Assembly (NCBI RefSeq): GCF_902459645.1 | Contig: NZ_CABPSK010000001.1 | Coordinates: 1,984,001 to 2,048,000, forward strand | DNA: 64,000 nucleotides | Source of the DNA: Pandoraea pneumonica | GTDB lineage: Bacteria; Pseudomonadota; Gammaproteobacteria; Burkholderiales; Burkholderiaceae | Reading direction: 5' to 3' | Shown here: piece by piece, positions 27,657 through 36,365 of the stretch | How the letters are laid out: the number at the start of each line of letters is the position of its first letter | Numbering within the stretch: position 1 is the first letter of the stretch | Program-made: the position numbers and the translations under genes | Notes under the pieces: generated by a model | What the model was told of the DNA's origin: nothing | Database searches by the model: none | What the model saw: only the letters and a program-made list of their open reading frames with translations

Positions 27657-29069
27657 TTATTGCCCCGTCGCGCTGGCCACCACCGGACGCTGCGATTCCA
27701 CGCGCCGGAACACCAGCGCCGACGCCAGCGTGATGAGCCCCACGCAGACGAAGGTCATCCGGAAGCCCGCGACCGTGCCGCCAACGCCCAGCTCGCCCGC
27801 TTCACCGGCCAGATGACCGAAGAGCGCCAGCAACTGACCGCCGATCGTCACGCCAAGCCCAAGCGCCAGCATCTGCGCCATCGAGAACAAGCCGTTGCCC
27901 GCACTGGCACGGCGCGTGCCGAGGTCTTTGAGCGTGACGCTGTTCATCGCCGCGAACTGCATCGACCCTGCGCCGCCGAACACGGCCAGTTGGATGATGC
28001 CCAGCCACATCGGCCAGCCCGGCCCGAATAGCGCGAAGCTCGCAATCGAGCCGCCGACCACGGCCGTGTTGACCATCAGGAAGCGCGTGTAGCCGTACCG
28101 CTTCACGAGCGGCGTGACCATGCGCTTGACCACGATGCCCGCGAGCGCCATCGGCAGCATGGTCAGCCCGGAAATCAGCGGGCTGTACCCCATCCCCACC
28201 TGCAACAACAGCGGCATGAGAAACGGCACGGCACTGCTGCCGATACGCGCCACCAGATTGCCCAGTAGCCCCAGACTAAAGCTGCGCGTCTCGAAGAGTT
28301 CTAACGGAAAGAGCGGCGCTTCGCGACGGCGCGCGTAAGGCCAGTAACCCACCGTCGTCGCCACGCACAGCAGCGCCAACGCCACCGACGGCGCCCACCC
28401 CGCTTGCGGGAACGGATGATCGAGCGCCAACGTGAACGACACCATCGCCACCGACAGCATGGCAAAACCGATCCAGTCGAAGCCGGTCTGGATGACCTCT
28501 TCCTTGGCGGGCCGCGGCAGATAACGCCGCACGGCCAAACTGCCGAGCACGCCGATGGGCACGTTGATCAGGAAGATCCAATGCCACGACGACACTTCCA
28601 CCAGCCAGCCGCCCAGCACCGGCCCCATCATCGGGCCGACTTGCCCGGCAATCGAGACGAAGGCCAGCGCGGCCAGATATTGCTCGGCGGGAAACGTACG
28701 AAGCACGGCCAGACGCCCGATCGGCAACAGCATCGAGCCACCCGCGCCTTGCAACACGCGCGCGACCACCAGTTGCGGCAGCGTGTGTGCCATCGCGCAG
28801 CAAATCGAGCCCAAGACAAAAAGAAGAATCGCCACAAAGTACACGCGGCGTGTGCCGAAGCGGTCGGCCAGCCAGCCCGACGCGGGGGTGAGCATGGCCA
28901 TCGTGAGCGAATAGGCGACGACCACGGGCTGCATGCGCAGCGGGTTCTCGCCAAGGCTCGCGGCCATGGCGGGCAGCGCGGTGTTGACGATGGTGCCGTC
29001 GAGCGCCTGCATGAAAAAGCCCGCCGCAACGATCCACAACAGGGCGGTGAGTGACTTGTCTTGCTTCAT
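27657..29069 (-). CDS. mdtD: MFS multidrug transporter, DHA2 family (MdtD-like)
   Basis: Fourteen-helix-type drug:H+ antiporter of 470 aa, the same length as E. coli MdtD (471) and close to it over recognisable stretches (WIVAAGFFMQALDGTIVNTALP, then PASGWLADRFGTRRV and GPVLGGWLVE in pattern). Motif A and the antiporter motif C region (GQVGPMMGPVLGG) are both visible. The ATG at 29069 is used to match the family; a longer frame starts at 29105 but runs through a palindrome. It stands alone, convergent with the binding-protein gene. The drug spectrum cannot be predicted. Confidence 0.85.
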   Translation of the reverse strand: MKQDKSLTALLWIVAAGFFMQALDGTIVNTALPAMAASLGENPLRMQPVVVAYSLTMAMLTPASGWLADRFGTRRVYFVAILLFVLGSICCAMAHTLPQLVVARVLQGAGGSMLLPIGRLAVLRTFPAEQYLAALAFVSIAGQVGPMMGPVLGGWLVEVSSWHWIFLINVPIGVLGSLAVRRYLPRPAKEEVIQTGFDWIGFAMLSVAMVSFTLALDHPFPQAGWAPSVALALLCVATTVGYWPYARRREAPLFPLELFETRSFSLGLLGNLVARIGSSAVPFLMPLLLQVGMGYSPLISGLTMLPMALAGIVVKRMVTPLVKRYGYTRFLMVNTAVVGGSIASFALFGPGWPMWLGIIQLAVFGGAGSMQFAAMNSVTLKDLGTRRASAGNGLFSMAQMLALGLGVTIGGQLLALFGHLAGEAGELGVGGTVAGFRMTFVCVGLITLASALVFRRVESQRPVVASATGQ

Positions 29070-29087
29070 GCTGCGCGTGGGGAGGAG

Positions 29088-29120
29088 TGATGCGGCACCC
29101 GCCATCGGGGTGCCGCATCA
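29088..29120. repeat. 13-bp perfect inverted repeat upstream of mdtD-like gene
   Basis: TGATGCGGCACCC and GGGTGCCGCATCA are separated by 7 bases, 19 bases upstream of the mdtD-like start. There is no T run on either side, so a simple terminator is unlikely; an operator or a leader hairpin is possible. The arm core GATGCGGCACC recurs in the terminator stem at 51660-51692. Confidence 0.5.
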
Positions 29121-29195
29121 AGAATTAAGCGAAAGCCGAATTCTATCGCGCCAAATCTCCCCGCGCACAGAGGAGGTGACGCGATGCACAACCGC

Positions 29196-29792
29196 TCACG
29201 CGGTCGTATTCACCCGCGTGCCGGTGGTTTTGGTCGGATCCATCAGTGTCTGGATCTGTGCGCGGATCGTCATCGCTTGTGCCGAAAGCGTCTGCACTTC
29301 CGCCATCTTCTCTTCCGGCGGAATCGAATCGTTGTTGCGCACGGCTTCGAGCTGCGCCATCACCTTGGCGAGCATGTCTTTGAGCTTCTGAATGGTCTGC
29401 TCGACGATGCCGTTGGCCTGCGGGCCGCTACCGCCCGCGCTGCTCGCCGCATCGGCACCGCCACCACCAGCCGCACCACCCAGCGCCTTCGCGGCATCGC
29501 TCGCTTCGCGCACGGACTTCACCATATCGGCGTCGATCTTGCGCGAACTGGTGCCGTTGTTGTTGGCATCCGGTGTCGCGGCAGTCGTCGACGGGGTGGC
29601 CGTCTTGTTGCCGTCAGCCGTGTTTGCCGTCGTCTTGTCGGACGTCGTGGCAGTCTTCTGCCCCGCGCTACCCGCGCCCGCGGCGCCCGCACCGGCTGCC
29701 TTCGCCTTGTCGGCCTGCTGTTGCTGAATGTGCGCCTGCCACACGTCGAGCAGGCTGGAAGTCGAACTGTTCTTGACCGCGATGATGGTCAT
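29196..29792 (-). CDS. Low-complexity protein with FlxA-like C-terminal coiled coil
   Basis: Protein of 198 aa without signal peptide. Residues about 25-130 are low-complexity Ala/Thr/Gly/Ser/Asn; the C-terminal 70 residues form a predicted coiled coil (IQKLKDMLAKVMAQLEAV, then SIPPEEKMAEVQTLSAQA) resembling the FlxA-like family, where an x-S-PEEK-x turn joins two helices. FlxA itself is a flagellar-regulon gene of unknown role. The ATG follows GGAG-like sequence (CCCCCTCCAT on the plus strand). It stands alone between two minus-strand genes. Function unknown; the FlxA link is tentative. Confidence 0.7.
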   Translation of the reverse strand: MTIIAVKNSSTSSLLDVWQAHIQQQQADKAKAAGAGAAGAGSAGQKTATTSDKTTANTADGNKTATPSTTAATPDANNNGTSSRKIDADMVKSVREASDAAKALGGAAGGGGADAASSAGGSGPQANGIVEQTIQKLKDMLAKVMAQLEAVRNNDSIPPEEKMAEVQTLSAQAMTIRAQIQTLMDPTKTTGTRVNTTA

Positions 29793-29939
29793 GGAGGGGG
29801 GGTGCTCCGCGAGAGTAGGGTTTGTAAGGTTTCGAAAGTTATTACGGCATCCTTCACGAATACCTTTAGCGATTCGTTATTCCCCTGCAAGATTTGCTAG
29901 CTCGCCCCGCGTCTGGCCATGCATTCCCCATACATGATT

Positions 29940-29963
29940 CGGGCCCGTGTGAACACGGGCCCG
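29940..29963 (-). terminator. GC-rich hairpin downstream of GH15 gene
   Basis: Ten-base perfect stem CGGGCCCGTG / CACGGGCCCG with a 4-base loop, 32 bases after the GH15 stop on the minus strand. Very stable, but there is no T run after it, so it may be a terminator helped by other factors or a 3'-end protecting hairpin. Confidence 0.5.
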
Positions 29964-29994
29964 TCGGGGTTATCAGGCGATAGAGGGAAGAGAA

Positions 29995-31857
29995 TCAGGC
30001 GCGAACCGCTCGATACCCTACATGCTCGTAGTGCGCTTCGTCGGCAGCGTCGGCGTCGTCATCCGTGCGGTCGTCGTCGGCGAGCGCTTCGAGACGAATC
30101 GCGGCGTGCACCAGCGCGATATGCGAGAACGCCTGCGGGAAATTGCCGACCTGACGCTTGTGATGCGTGTCGTACTCCTCAGCAAGCAGCCCCACGTCGT
30201 TGCGCAAGGACAGCAGCCGCTCGAACAACTTACGCGCATCGCGCTGGCGGCCGAGCATGACCAGACAATCGACCATCCAGAAGCTGCAAGCCAGGAACGC
30301 GCCCTCGCCCGCCGGTAGCCCATCGTCGACACGGCTGGTGCGATAGCGCTGCACCAGACCGTCGCGCATCAGTTCACGTTCGACCGCTTCGACCGTGCCG
30401 ATGACGCGCGGATCGTCCGGTGGCAAAAAGCCCACCAGCGGAATCATCAAGGCGCTGGCGTCCATTTCGTCCGACCCGTAGGCCTGCATGAACGCATTGC
30501 GCGACTTGTCGAAGCCATGCTTGCAAACGTCGTCATGAATCTCCCGGCACAACTTACGCCAGTGATCGACCGGCCCCGGCAGATGGAATCGCTCGGCCGA
30601 CTTGATGGCTCGATCGAACGCGACCCATGCCATCACCTTGGAATAGGTGAAATGCTGACGCCCGCCACGCACTTCCCAAATGCCCTCGTCCGGCTGACGC
30701 CAAACCGTTTCGAGATGCGCGACGAGTTTGGTCTGCACTTCCCATGTCGCGTCATCCAGTTGCAGGCCGCCGAGCCGCGCCTGATGCAGCGCGTCCATCA
30801 CCTCACCGTACACGTCGAGTTGAAGCTGGCCGACCGCGCCATTGCCCACGCGCACGGGCTTCGCCCCTTCGTAGCCGGGCAGCCAGTCGACTTCCCACTC
30901 GGGCAAACGCCGCTCGCCCGATAGCCCGTACATGATTTGCACCTGAGACGGGGCGCCCGCCACCGCACGCACCAGCCAGTCGCTCCAGTCGTTCGCCTCG
31001 GTGTAATAGCCGCCCAGCATGAGCGCCTGCAACGTGAGCGTGGCGTCCCTGAGCCAGCAATAGCGATAGTCCCAGTTGCGCTCGCCGCCCAGTTGTTCGG
31101 GCAGCGACGTCGTGGGCGCCGCCACCACGCCGCCCGTTGGGACAAACGTCAGCGCCTTGAGCGTGATGAGCGAGCGACGAATCGCATCGGTCCAGCGGCC
31201 ATCGAGTTGGCAGCGTCCAGCCCATGTGCGCCAGTAACGCTCGGTGTCGGTGAGTGCGGCAAGCGGATCGATTTCGCGTGGGTCGGCGTGATGCGACGCC
31301 ACGCGCGAAAGCACAAACGGCACCGTCTCCCCGGCCTTCACCTGAAAGCTCGCACGCAAACTGCCCGGCACATCCTGAATGGGCACCGGTGTGCGCAATA
31401 CAACCTTGTCGGGCCCTGCGATCAGGCGCATGCCCGGGCCGGTGGCGTCGTCGTCATCGAGCGGGCGCGCCCATGGCACCGACGCCCCATAGTCGAAGCG
31501 CAGAATCAGTTCCATCGACATCGTGATCGTGCCGTGGATGCCCTTGACCAGGCGCACCAGATCGGCCGCGCCATCGCGCAATGGCATGAAGTCGATGATC
31601 GACACGCAGCCTTCGCACGTTTCGTAACGTGTCTCAAGAATCAGGGTGTCGTCGTGGTAACGGCGTGTGACGGTGGCCTTGGGATCGTCGGGGGCGAGTT
31701 TCCAGTGACCGTGCTCGGGGCCGCCGAGCAGCGCCGCAAAACAGGCGGGGGAATCGAAATATGGCCAGCAGAGCCAGTCGATCGAACCGTCGCGCGCCAC
31801 CAGCGCAGCGCTTCGGCAGTCGCCAATCATGGCGTAGTCTTCGATGCGTGCCGGCAT
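29995..31857 (-). CDS. Glycoside hydrolase family 15 (glucoamylase/trehalase-like)
   Basis: Cytoplasmic (alpha/alpha)6-barrel glycosidase of 620 aa. The N-terminal IEDYAMIGDCRSAALVARDG with DWLCWPYFDSP is the usual start of bacterial GH15 proteins. The barrel contains the signature ERNWDYRYCWLRDA and a later GPVDHW/WRKLCREIHDD region; no signal peptide is seen. Bacterial members hydrolyse alpha-glucosides or trehalose, and the actinobacterial trehalase looks similar, so the substrate is open. The ATG at 31857 has GAGG just upstream; GTG at 31863 is an alternative. Isolated gene. Confidence 0.88.
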   Translation of the reverse strand: MPARIEDYAMIGDCRSAALVARDGSIDWLCWPYFDSPACFAALLGGPEHGHWKLAPDDPKATVTRRYHDDTLILETRYETCEGCVSIIDFMPLRDGAADLVRLVKGIHGTITMSMELILRFDYGASVPWARPLDDDDATGPGMRLIAGPDKVVLRTPVPIQDVPGSLRASFQVKAGETVPFVLSRVASHHADPREIDPLAALTDTERYWRTWAGRCQLDGRWTDAIRRSLITLKALTFVPTGGVVAAPTTSLPEQLGGERNWDYRYCWLRDATLTLQALMLGGYYTEANDWSDWLVRAVAGAPSQVQIMYGLSGERRLPEWEVDWLPGYEGAKPVRVGNGAVGQLQLDVYGEVMDALHQARLGGLQLDDATWEVQTKLVAHLETVWRQPDEGIWEVRGGRQHFTYSKVMAWVAFDRAIKSAERFHLPGPVDHWRKLCREIHDDVCKHGFDKSRNAFMQAYGSDEMDASALMIPLVGFLPPDDPRVIGTVEAVERELMRDGLVQRYRTSRVDDGLPAGEGAFLACSFWMVDCLVMLGRQRDARKLFERLLSLRNDVGLLAEEYDTHHKRQVGNFPQAFSHIALVHAAIRLEALADDDRTDDDADAADEAHYEHVGYRAVRA

Positions 31858-32104
31858 GCTCACCTCGCGAACGTCGATGCGTGAAGCCCAATGGTACGCG
31901 CGTCATTCTCGCGCGACCACCCTCCCGTCGTATGACATTGAAGCTGCGAGCCGGGTCGTATCGGCGTCCGGTAGCCCCGGTCATGATGCCGGGGGTGTGT
32001 CCTGCATAAAGTCTCGGAGTCGTGCTTGCGTTCGGTCATCCCTTCCCTCCTTACGGCGTTGCCGTGTGGTCAGGTTCGTCGGTGGCCCGTGTTGCGGCAG
32101 TGCA

Positions 32105-32188
32105 GGCCCGCTGTTTAGGCCCGCTGTTTAGGCCCGCTGTTTAGGCCCGCTGTTTAGGCCCGCTGTTTAGGCCCGCTGTTTAGGCCCG
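32105..32188. repeat. 13-bp tandem repeat, 6.5 copies
   Basis: The unit GGCCCGCTGTTTA is repeated six times without a mismatch (starts at 32105, 32118, 32131, 32144, 32157, 32170) plus a half copy to 32188. The period is not a multiple of three and the array is non-coding. Perfect copies suggest recent slippage expansion; copy number may vary between strains. Confidence 0.95.
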
Positions 32189-32270
32189 TTAAGGACCGAC
32201 CGGCCCTTCCGAGGGAAGTTCGGACTGATTTCCGATCCGGGGCAAATTCGTGCGGCGATTCCACTTCATG

Positions 32271-32308
32271 AAAAAAGCGCCGGGCACCTGAGCGGTGCAC
32301 GGCGCTTT
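32271..32308 (-). terminator. Intrinsic terminator of CoA-transferase operon
   Basis: On the minus strand, AAAGCGCCG-TGCACC and GGTGC-C-CGGCGCTTTTTT form a long stem (one bulge) followed directly by a T run, about 45 bases after the CoA-transferase stop. Clear Rho-independent terminator. Confidence 0.88.
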
Positions 32309-32353
32309 GGCGGATGTCGCGGCTCATGTCGCGGCAGCCCCCTTCCCATCGCG

Positions 32354-33592
32354 TCAGGCTGCGCTAGCACGCTCCGTCGTCAGCGCATGAATCGCGCCTT
32401 GTGCCAGCAAATCGCGAATCTGCGCGTCGTCGTACCCATATTCCGACAGCACGTCGAGCGTGTGTTCGCCAAGCCTCGGGGCGGGGCCGCCGGTTTGCTT
32501 CGGCGTCTCCGAGAACCGAATCGGCAATCCGATGCTGCGCGTAGGGCCGTCAAGCGGGTGCACCGTTTCCACGACCATCTCACGTGCCACGATTTGCGGA
32601 TGCACGGCGGCTTCCGAGATCGGCAGCACCGGGCCGACGGGCAGCCCCACGGCGTCGAGCCGCTCGACCCACGCCTGCGTCGTGTCGCGCAGCAAATAGC
32701 CGGTGATCAGCTCCACGAGTTCTGCACGGTGCGCCGTGCGCCCGGCGTTTGTCGCGAAGCGCGGATCGCCCGCAATTTCCGGCGCATCGAGCACTTGCAG
32801 CAAGCGCTCGTAATTGGCCTGATTCGCCGCGCCGATATTGATCCAGCCGTCTTGCGTGCGAAACGCCTGATACGGCGTACTCGTCGGATTGGCCGAGCCT
32901 AGCTTCGGCGGATTCTCGCCACTCGCGAAGAAGTTGGCCGCTGCCCAATACATCTGCTGAAACCCCGCTTCGAGCAGCGACGTATCGACAATCTGCCCCT
33001 GCCCCGTGCGCAGACGGTGCGCGTAAGCCGCCGAAATGCCCAGCGCCGCCAGAATGCCCGCGTTGATGTCGGCAATGGGCGAACCCGCCTTAATGGGTGC
33101 CTGCCCCGGCTCACCGGTCACGCTCATGAGACCCGACAGCCCCTGCGCGATCAGGTCGAAGCCGCCCTTATCGGCATACGGCCCCGTGCGGCCGTACCCG
33201 GAGATTGCGCAATAAATCAGTGCCGGGTTCGCCTCGCGCAGCGTCTCGTAGCCGAGTCCGAGCTTTTCCATCGTGCCTTTGCGATAGTTCTCGGTCACCA
33301 CATCGGCGCTGGCTAGCATCTTGCGCAGCACAGCTTTGCCGCCTTCTGTCTTGAGATTGAGCGCAATACCGCGCTTGTGCCGATTGAGCATCATGAACGA
33401 CGCCGATTCGCCATGCGGGAGGATCGGCGCGAAACGGCGCGCGTCGTCGCCTTCCATCTTCTCGACTTTGATGACATCGGCGCCCATGTCGGCCAGCATC
33501 ATGCCGCACACCGGGCCCGACATGATGTGCGACAACTCGATCACTTTGACGCCTTGCAGCGGACCGCCTTGCTTTTGAACGGTATCGGTCAT
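32354..33592 (-). CDS. CoA-transferase family III (CaiB/BaiF)
   Basis: Acyl-CoA:carboxylate CoA-transferase of 412 aa. The N-terminus GVKVIELSHIMSGPVCGMML and ADVIKVEKMEGDDAR are family signatures; the catalytic aspartate lies in GSPIADINAG, about residue 168. It starts 1 base after the enoyl-CoA hydratase stop, so the two are one operon: this enzyme would activate a carboxylic acid and the hydratase would act on the CoA ester. A longer in-frame extension to 33943 overlaps the hydratase gene and is not used. It is not one of the close formyl-CoA transferase pair further right. Substrate unknown. Confidence 0.9.
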   Translation of the reverse strand: MTDTVQKQGGPLQGVKVIELSHIMSGPVCGMMLADMGADVIKVEKMEGDDARRFAPILPHGESASFMMLNRHKRGIALNLKTEGGKAVLRKMLASADVVTENYRKGTMEKLGLGYETLREANPALIYCAISGYGRTGPYADKGGFDLIAQGLSGLMSVTGEPGQAPIKAGSPIADINAGILAALGISAAYAHRLRTGQGQIVDTSLLEAGFQQMYWAAANFFASGENPPKLGSANPTSTPYQAFRTQDGWINIGAANQANYERLLQVLDAPEIAGDPRFATNAGRTAHRAELVELITGYLLRDTTQAWVERLDAVGLPVGPVLPISEAAVHPQIVAREMVVETVHPLDGPTRSIGLPIRFSETPKQTGGPAPRLGEHTLDVLSEYGYDDAQIRDLLAQGAIHALTTERASAA

Positions 33593-33593
33593 C

Positions 33594-34373
33594 TCAGCGC
33601 CCCTCGAACACAGGGGCCGTCTTCGCGAGAAACGCGCGATAGCCCGCCTGAAAATCGGCTGTGCCGAAGCACGCAAACCCCTCGTCGAGTTGCGCAGGCG
33701 TGAGCGGCTGCCCGCTGACCAACTCCCGCACGAACCGCTTGTGCCAACGCGCCACCAACGGCGCACCGGCCGCAATACGCGCAGCGCTCGCCAGCGCTTC
33801 CTCGGCAACGTTCGCATCGGGCACAACACGCGTGACGAGCCCAATGCGATGGGCTTCCTGTGCATCGAAGATCCGGCCTTCGAGCAAGATTTCGAGCGCA
33901 CGCGTGGGCCCCACCAACCGCACCAGCCCCGACAACTCCGCATGCGCCATCACGAGGCCCAGCTTGTTAATCGGCGCACCGAAGCGGCTCGATTCGCCGC
34001 AAATACGCACATCGCACGACGCGGCAATCTCCATACCGCCGCCCACGCAAATGCCATGAATCATCGCGACGAGCGGCACCGGGCAGTTGGCCAGCGCGTC
34101 GAGTGTGCGATGCATGAGCGCGCCATACGCGCGTGCCTGCTCGACGTTGGCACGATCGGTTTCGAACTCAGCAATGTCGTTGCCCGGGGCAAACGACTTT
34201 TCGCCTGCACCGCGCAGCACGATGCAACGCACGTCCGGGGTCTCGGACAGCGCGAGAATCGTGTCACCCAGCGCCTGCCACATCGGCTTGGTCAGCGCAT
34301 TGAGTTTCTCGGGACGATTGAGCGTCACCAGCGCCACTGCGCCACGTTGCTCGGTCAGAACGGTCGATGTCAC
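33594..34373 (-). CDS. Enoyl-CoA hydratase/isomerase family protein (crotonase)
   Basis: Crotonase-fold enzyme of 259 aa. NRPEKLNALT near residue 20, the oxyanion-hole segment FAPGNDIAEFE and the motif IHGICVGGGMEIAASCDVR identify the family. Gly-rich active-site residues are present, but the specific catalytic Glu pair of hydratases is not certain. The start is GTG at 34373, directly after AAGGAGG; an upstream ATG at 34418 would extend it by 15 residues past that SD. A GntR-type palindrome lies 48 bases upstream, next to a divergent gntR. Confidence 0.88.
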   Translation of the reverse strand: MTSTVLTEQRGAVALVTLNRPEKLNALTKPMWQALGDTILALSETPDVRCIVLRGAGEKSFAPGNDIAEFETDRANVEQARAYGALMHRTLDALANCPVPLVAMIHGICVGGGMEIAASCDVRICGESSRFGAPINKLGLVMAHAELSGLVRLVGPTRALEILLEGRIFDAQEAHRIGLVTRVVPDANVAEEALASAARIAAGAPLVARWHKRFVRELVSGQPLTPAQLDEGFACFGTADFQAGYRAFLAKTAPVFEGR

Positions 34374-34420
34374 ATTGCCTCCTTCGTTCGTCGGCTGGCA
34401 CCCCATGCGCCGAGCCATTT

Positions 34421-34432
34421 TTGGTATACCAA
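34421..34432. promoter_or_regulatory. GntR/FCD operator TTGGTATACCAA
   Basis: Perfect 12-bp palindrome 48 bases upstream of the hydratase GTG and about 150 bases upstream of the divergent gntR. The TGGTATACCA core matches the TGGT-N2-ACCA type of operator bound by FCD-subfamily GntR regulators (FadR, PdhR and LldR types). It most likely lets the adjacent regulator repress the CoA-transferase operon. Confidence 0.7.
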
Positions 34433-34521
34433 TTTTCGTTAACGATAGAAGTGATGCGGCAAAATTGGCAAGTGATAACCGTAAAAATCAGGGTTAACGT
34501 GGGATATTCGGCGGATGGCGA

Positions 34522-34541
34522 TTGACGAAAGGTATCGTCAA
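34522..34541. promoter_or_regulatory. Inverted repeat overlapping probable gntR promoter
   Basis: TTGACG-N8-CGTCAA is a perfect 6-bp inverted repeat. Its left arm could also be a -35 box, with CAAAAT 17 bases later (34545-34550) as a weak -10, about 30 bases before the gntR ATG. A role in autoregulation is possible; it does not resemble the TTGGTATACCAA site. Confidence 0.4.
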
Positions 34542-34579
34542 CATCAAAATTGGCATTCCATTTTTAGAACACCCGGCTC

Positions 34580-35254
34580 ATGGACACCTCCGCTTCGCTC
34601 AACGCCACCGCTTACGAAGCGCTCAAAGCGCGCATCGTTCGCGGCGACCTGCGCCCGGGCACCCCGCTCGTCGAGCGCACGCTGTGCGACGCCTTGGCGG
34701 TATCGCGCACGCCGCTGCGCGAAGCGCTCAAGCGGCTGGCGAACGAAGGGTTAGTGGAAATTTCTGAGACGCGCCGTGCCCGTGTGGCGCGCGTGAGCGT
34801 GGACGAGGTGGTGAACCTGCTCGCCGTGATGGCAGTGCTCGAAGGGTTGTCAGGCGAACAAGCCTGCGAGAAAGCGACCGACGCCGATTTCGACGAACTT
34901 GCCCGCCTGCAAGCGGAGATGGAAGCGGCTTACGCACGTACCGATCACGCCGCGTACTTCTCGCTCAACCAGCAAATTCACCTGAGCATCTTGCGCATTG
35001 CCGATAACGGGCCGCTTGCCGAGTATTTCCATAATCTGAACGCGCGGCTGCGATATGTCCGCGAGCGGTTGACGCCGACGCCGGAGCGCTGGCGACAGGC
35101 CGTAGACGAGCATGCGGAAATGCTCGCTCTCATGCGTCGCCGCGACAGCAAGCGATTGCGCACGCTCATGGAGACGCACCTGCGCAGCAAGACGGACGCC
35201 TACGTCGCGGCGATGCTCAATGAAGGATTGGTGAGTACGACGCGCGCCGCCTAG
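34580..35254 (+). CDS. GntR-family regulator, FCD subfamily
   Basis: Repressor-type regulator of 224 aa: winged helix-turn-helix in the first 75 residues (GDLRPGTPLVE, LAVSRTPLREALKRL) and an alpha-helical FCD ligand-binding domain (about 85-210) with conserved metal-binding-type residues (FNL-like SLNQQIHLSI, and two later His). Divergent from the CoA-transferase/enoyl-CoA hydratase operon, which it most likely controls through the palindrome at 34421. Ligand unknown, probably an acid or CoA-ester related to that pathway. Confidence 0.9.
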   Translation: MDTSASLNATAYEALKARIVRGDLRPGTPLVERTLCDALAVSRTPLREALKRLANEGLVEISETRRARVARVSVDEVVNLLAVMAVLEGLSGEQACEKATDADFDELARLQAEMEAAYARTDHAAYFSLNQQIHLSILRIADNGPLAEYFHNLNARLRYVRERLTPTPERWRQAVDEHAEMLALMRRRDSKRLRTLMETHLRSKTDAYVAAMLNEGLVSTTRAA

Positions 35255-35292
35255 GTGGCCGCGGCAGCTAATCCTGAAGCTGATCCCGACAC

Positions 35293-36033
35293 TTACGCCG
35301 CCGCACGAAGATGCGCCAGCACCACGTCGCATTTGGCCATCAGATGCGAGCGCAGCAAGCGGCCAAGGGTTACGCCGTCGCGCGTTTGCAGGGCTTGCAG
35401 CATGGCGTCGTGCTCGGCCATCGCGCGCTCCCACTTGCCTGCATGCAGGTTCGAGCGGAAACGCAGCGCCTGCAAGCGGCGGTTCACCGACTGATACATA
35501 TGAACCAGCGACGGGTTGCGTGCAGCGGCATTGATACGTTCGTGAATGCGGCGGTTGCATTCGAAATAGCCGGGTAAATCGCCATGCGCATGGCAGACGT
35601 GCATGGTCGCGTGCAGCGCCTGAATCTCGTCGATTTCCGCCTGCGTGATTCGTTCGCAGGCCAACTCCCCCGCCAATGCTTCGAGACCGCTCAGCAGTTC
35701 GAACGCGTCGGCAATATCAGCGGACGAGAGCGTCACGACGCGCGCACCGCGATTGGGCAGCAACTCGATCAACCGCTCGACGGCGAGCGACTTGAGCGCT
35801 TCGCGCAGCGGCGTGCGCGATACGCCAAGCTGTTCGCACAGTGCGCGCTCGTTCAAATGCGCACCCGGCGGCAGCACGCCTTCGGTAATCATCCGACGCA
35901 GACGATCGCCCACCGCGAGATGCAGCGCTTGACGGCTGATCGGCGAGTGCACGGCCGCGTCCGCAACATCTGCGGTGCGCAGCGGAACATGCGGCGAGTG
36001 ATCGGGGAAAGCATTCAACGGGACAGAGTGCAT
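35293..36033 (-). CDS. GntR-family regulator, FCD subfamily
   Basis: Second FCD-type GntR protein. The winged HTH carries LGVSRTPLREALKSLAVE and the FCD domain includes YFECNRRIHERINAA and AEHDAMLQAL. The ATG at 36033 gives 246 aa, the usual family size; a GTG at 36159 would add 42 residues with a repetitive Pro-Gly-Val segment and cannot be excluded. It is divergent from the hydratase gene at 36366. The intervening region contains TATGTATACGAT at 36282-36293, a weak GTATAC-centred candidate operator. Confidence 0.85.
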   Translation of the reverse strand: MHSVPLNAFPDHSPHVPLRTADVADAAVHSPISRQALHLAVGDRLRRMITEGVLPPGAHLNERALCEQLGVSRTPLREALKSLAVERLIELLPNRGARVVTLSSADIADAFELLSGLEALAGELACERITQAEIDEIQALHATMHVCHAHGDLPGYFECNRRIHERINAAARNPSLVHMYQSVNRRLQALRFRSNLHAGKWERAMAEHDAMLQALQTRDGVTLGRLLRSHLMAKCDVVLAHLRAAA

Positions 36034-36365
36034 AGGCTCGGCAAGGTCGTTCGCTTCTGGAAGAGTGATTTCGACAGCGGGGACACCAGGGACACCAGGC
36101 ACTGCACTTTCGCGACGGGCGACAAACTGCGCCGGTGTGGATCGCACCACGAGCGCCACGAAATATTACGAATCATTACACGACGACCGATTCTCGCAGA
36201 TCGATGTCACTTTGACTACGTTGACTGTTGTTTTCACGCGGTAGACATCATGTTCGCTGCACTGCGCAATTCGCGTTGAATTATGTATACGATTCGTCTG
36301 TCTGAATCGCTGCCGTTCGCACGGCAAACGGGCATTGCCCGCCCTACATCCAGGAGACTCGCTTC

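Larger units (their letters stand above)
31858..32353. other. Intergenic region with tandem repeat and terminator
   Basis: About 500 bases without a convincing gene. It contains the upstream region of the GH15 gene on the left, a 13-bp tandem repeat at 32105-32188 and the terminator of the CoA-transferase operon at 32271-32308. Short frames here lack ribosome-binding sites and protein-like composition. Confidence 0.7.

Noticed and set aside
32105-32188. CRISPR array
   Set aside because: Uninterrupted 13-bp units with no spacers and no cas genes nearby.
36282-36293. TATGTATACGAT as operator of the second GntR
   Set aside because: Only the GTATAC core is symmetrical, so it is too weak to list as a site; noted in the gene entry.
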